Made by a program: the position numbers and the translations under genes | Part shown: piece by piece, positions 6,890 to 8,263 of the stretch | Layout of the letters: each line of letters begins with the position of its first letter | Position numbering within the stretch: the first letter of the stretch is position 1 | The notes under the pieces: model-generated | Databases searched by the model: none | Told to the model about the DNA's origin: nothing | Seen by the model: only the letters and a program-made list of their open reading frames with translations | Origin: Kiritimatiellia bacterium | GTDB lineage: Bacteria > Verrucomicrobiota > Kiritimatiellia > RFP12 > UBA1067 | Assembly: GCA_900767325.1 (NCBI GenBank) | Contig: CAAFYT010000075.1 | Coordinates: forward strand, 1-8,263 | Direction: 5' to 3' | Length of the DNA stretch: 8,263 nucleotides

Positions 6890-6919
6890 ATTATACCACA
6901 GCCAACTCTTCCCTGACAA
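6890..6919 (-). promoter_or_regulatory. Sigma70-type promoter of the amidase gene
   Basis: The minus strand shows TTGTCA at 6919-6914 (five of six matches to TTGACA), an 18-nt spacer, then TGGTATAAT at 6898-6890, a perfect -10 with the TGn extension. The box is followed by 7 nt (ACCGGAA) and then the ATG, so the expected start of transcription falls on or next to the A of the ATG. The -10 lies within a small symmetric element, GGTATAATACC at 6897-6887, which could also be an operator. Confidence 0.75.
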
Positions 6920-6946
6920 CAAGCCGCGCCTCCGTCCGACGCCCCG

Positions 6947-7798
6947 TCAGAGGAGGATGTTGACGAGTTCGGCGAGTATGCGGCCGCTCTTGAGGAGCGA
7001 GGCCTCCGAGATCTTGTCGAGCGTATCCTGCGGCGTGTGCCAGTAGGCGTTGTTCGGACCGTAGTCGAAGTCGATCAGAACGATCGCCTTGTAGCCGGCC
7101 TCGAGGAACGGCAGGTGATCGTCCTTCACGAGCTCGTGGCTGCGCGTCACAACCCCCGCCAGACCCGCGCGACGCGCCGCATGGAGCGCGATCTCCGCCA
7201 GCGTGGGCGAAACGTTCTCCGGCACGATGATGTTCAACTCGCTGTCGCCGATCATATCCACGCAGATCACGGCCTGCACGTTGCGACCCTTCGCCCGCAC
7301 GTACTCCACGGCCCGCCGCGCCCCCCAGAGGCCGTCGTTCTCGCCGTAGCTCGCGCGACACTCCTCGCCATCCGTCCAAACCAGCATCAGATTGCCGCCG
7401 AGACGATTCCGACTCTCCGATGCGATCTTCGCCAACGCCATCAGAAGCCCCGTCGTCGACGCGCCGTCGTTCGCGCCTGGCGAGCCCGAGCCCGGCTTCG
7501 TGTCGTAGTGCGAAACGACGATGACCCAGCGGTTCGATTCGCCGCCGGAACCGAACTCGGCGTAGAGGTTGGTGAAGGTCCGCTCGCCCGTCGGCGTCAG
7601 CGCCGTGAACGTATCGCGCCGGACGTTCGCTCCGGCCGCGCTCGTCTCGTCCAGGATGTAGTTCGCCGCCTGCCGCCCGCGGAAAGTCCCCGCGTCGCGC
7701 GGGGTATGGCGCTCGACCAGCTCCCCCGCCTTCTCGTAGGCGAAGTGCGCGTCTGCCGGCGTAAAGCCGATCGTTGCGGCCAGGATGAGCGCGAACAC
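6947..7798 (-). CDS. Secreted M28-family zinc peptidase or glutaminyl-cyclase-like protein
   Basis: A 283-residue metallopeptidase-fold protein. The family's zinc and catalytic blocks are in order: VVSHYDTKPG (about 93-102), GANDGASTTGLL, the WTDGEEC block (Glu-Glu), VDMIGDSELNI (Asp) and a final YWHTPQDTLDKIS (His). DDHLPFLEAGYKAIVLIDFDYG before the final His recalls the glutaminyl-peptide cyclotransferase branch of M28, so it may be an aminopeptidase or a cyclase. An export signal is likely (hydrophobic FALILAATIGF, then TPADA as cleavage region), placing it in the periplasm or outside. The listed GTG start leaves almost no charged n-region. A CTG at 7807, overlapping the parB stop as CTGA, would add LKA and give a more typical MKAVFALILAA start. 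Neither start has a good ribosome site, though AAGG lies 2 nt before the GTG. Coupling to parB is likely. Confidence 0.88.
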   Translation of the reverse strand: MFALILAATIGFTPADAHFAYEKAGELVERHTPRDAGTFRGRQAANYILDETSAAGANVRRDTFTALTPTGERTFTNLYAEFGSGGESNRWVIVVSHYDTKPGSGSPGANDGASTTGLLMALAKIASESRNRLGGNLMLVWTDGEECRASYGENDGLWGARRAVEYVRAKGRNVQAVICVDMIGDSELNIIVPENVSPTLAEIALHAARRAGLAGVVTRSHELVKDDHLPFLEAGYKAIVLIDFDYGPNNAYWHTPQDTLDKISEASLLKSGRILAELVNILL

Positions 7799-7803
7799 GG
7801 CCT

Positions 7804-8263
7804 TCAGTCGACTGCAACGCCGATCATCCGGATGATCCGGTCGAGCTCGTCGTTGTCGAAGAAATCGATCTCCAAGACGCCCTTGGTATGCGCGCCGTTC
7901 TTGTGCGTGACGCCCGGAGTCAGCCGAACCGCACAGCCGAGATGGCGCTTGAGCTTATCCGTCAAGCTCCGAACGTAGCCCTCGGGCAGATCGCTCTCGC
8001 CCTTCTGGCGCGGCTCGATGGGCGCCTTCATCCGCGCGACCTTGCGCTCCAGCGCCCGCACCGTGAGCTGGCTCTCCACGCAATCGCGCGCGAGGAGGAT
8101 GCGCTCCTTCTCGCCCTCGACCGAAAGCAGGACCTTCGCATGGCCCGTCGAGAGCGCATCGCCGGCGATCATGAGCCGCACTTCCTCGGGCAGCTCGAGA
8201 AGGCGCACCGCGTTCGCGACCGTCGCCCGACCCTTGCCGACGCGCTCGGCGACCTCGGCCTGC
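7804..8263 (-). CDS. parB: ParB-family chromosome partition protein, C-terminal part
   Basis: The 5' end lies beyond the right edge of the window; 152 codons to the natural stop are visible. The visible part opens in the DNA-binding helix-turn-helix (QAEVAERVGKGRATVANAVR), followed by LLELPEEVRLMIAGDALSTGHAKVLL, the standard ParB/Spo0J central block. SQLTVRALE follows. A charged linker then leads to the C-terminal dimerisation domain (LKRHLGCAVRL, then KGVLEIDFFDNDELDRIIRMIG). ParB binds parS sites near the origin, spreads by CTP-dependent clamping, and works with ParA. The N-terminal CTP-binding region is outside the window, and so would be any parA next to it. Nothing in the visible part looks broken. 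A start at the GTG at 8208 would cut through the HTH, so the gene must continue upstream. Confidence 0.95.
   Translation of the reverse strand, partial: QAEVAERVGKGRATVANAVRLLELPEEVRLMIAGDALSTGHAKVLLSVEGEKERILLARDCVESQLTVRALERKVARMKAPIEPRQKGESDLPEGYVRSLTDKLKRHLGCAVRLTPGVTHKNGAHTKGVLEIDFFDNDELDRIIRMIGVAVD

Noticed and set aside
5821..6963. Plus-strand open frame opposite the amidase
   Set aside because: Arg/Leu/Ala-rich shadow of the amidase gene; it also crosses both promoters.
7822..7837. 16-bp perfect palindrome gatcatccggatgatc
   Set aside because: It lies inside the parB coding region and is explained by the codons for the repeated Ile-Ile-Arg-Met-Ile segment; it does not resemble a parS site.

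Overview
The window is about 8.3 kb of GC-rich bacterial DNA. It carries seven genes, all on the minus strand, and six are complete. Coding density is very high: the longest gap is the 139-bp left end, and no stretch over 300 bp lacks a gene. The organism cannot be named from the sequence. A single-chain alpha2-type glycyl-tRNA synthetase, a chromosomal-type ParB, a GH109-like Gfo/Idh/MocA enzyme, a Stealth glycan transferase and a secreted amidase and peptidase together suggest a Gram-negative-type, carbohydrate-oriented bacterium. A PVC lineage such as Kiritimatiellota, Verrucomicrobiota or Lentisphaerota is a guess from gene style, held with low confidence.

In the direction of transcription (right to left), the window opens inside parB, of which the C-terminal 152 codons are visible. 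A secreted M28 zinc peptidase follows 5 bp later, or overlaps parB if it starts at CTG. After a 64-bp gap holding a strong sigma70-type promoter comes a secreted peptidoglycan amidase with a Pro/Lys-rich tail. A second extended -10 promoter overlaps the amidase stop codon and drives glycyl-tRNA synthetase. Three genes then follow in a tight apparent operon: a one-chain fusion of a polysaccharide flippase with a Stealth sugar-phosphate transferase, a GH109-like NAD-dependent enzyme, and a small amidohydrolase. The last two junctions are ATGA overlaps, each with an AGGAG ribosome site 11 nt from the ATG. The operon runs into an AT-rich left end filled with palindromes: a 20-bp perfect palindrome inside a larger inverted repeat, and three tandem 22-bp repeats centred on GTTAAC.

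Functionally, the right half concerns chromosome partition and cell-envelope turnover. The left half joins a translation housekeeping gene to what looks like surface-glycan assembly or modification. The main unusual points are the flippase-Stealth fusion, two perfect TATAAT boxes placed 7 and 10 nt from start codons (implying leaderless or nearly leaderless mRNAs), and the palindromic repeat cluster. No RNA gene, CRISPR array, insertion sequence or phage gene was seen.
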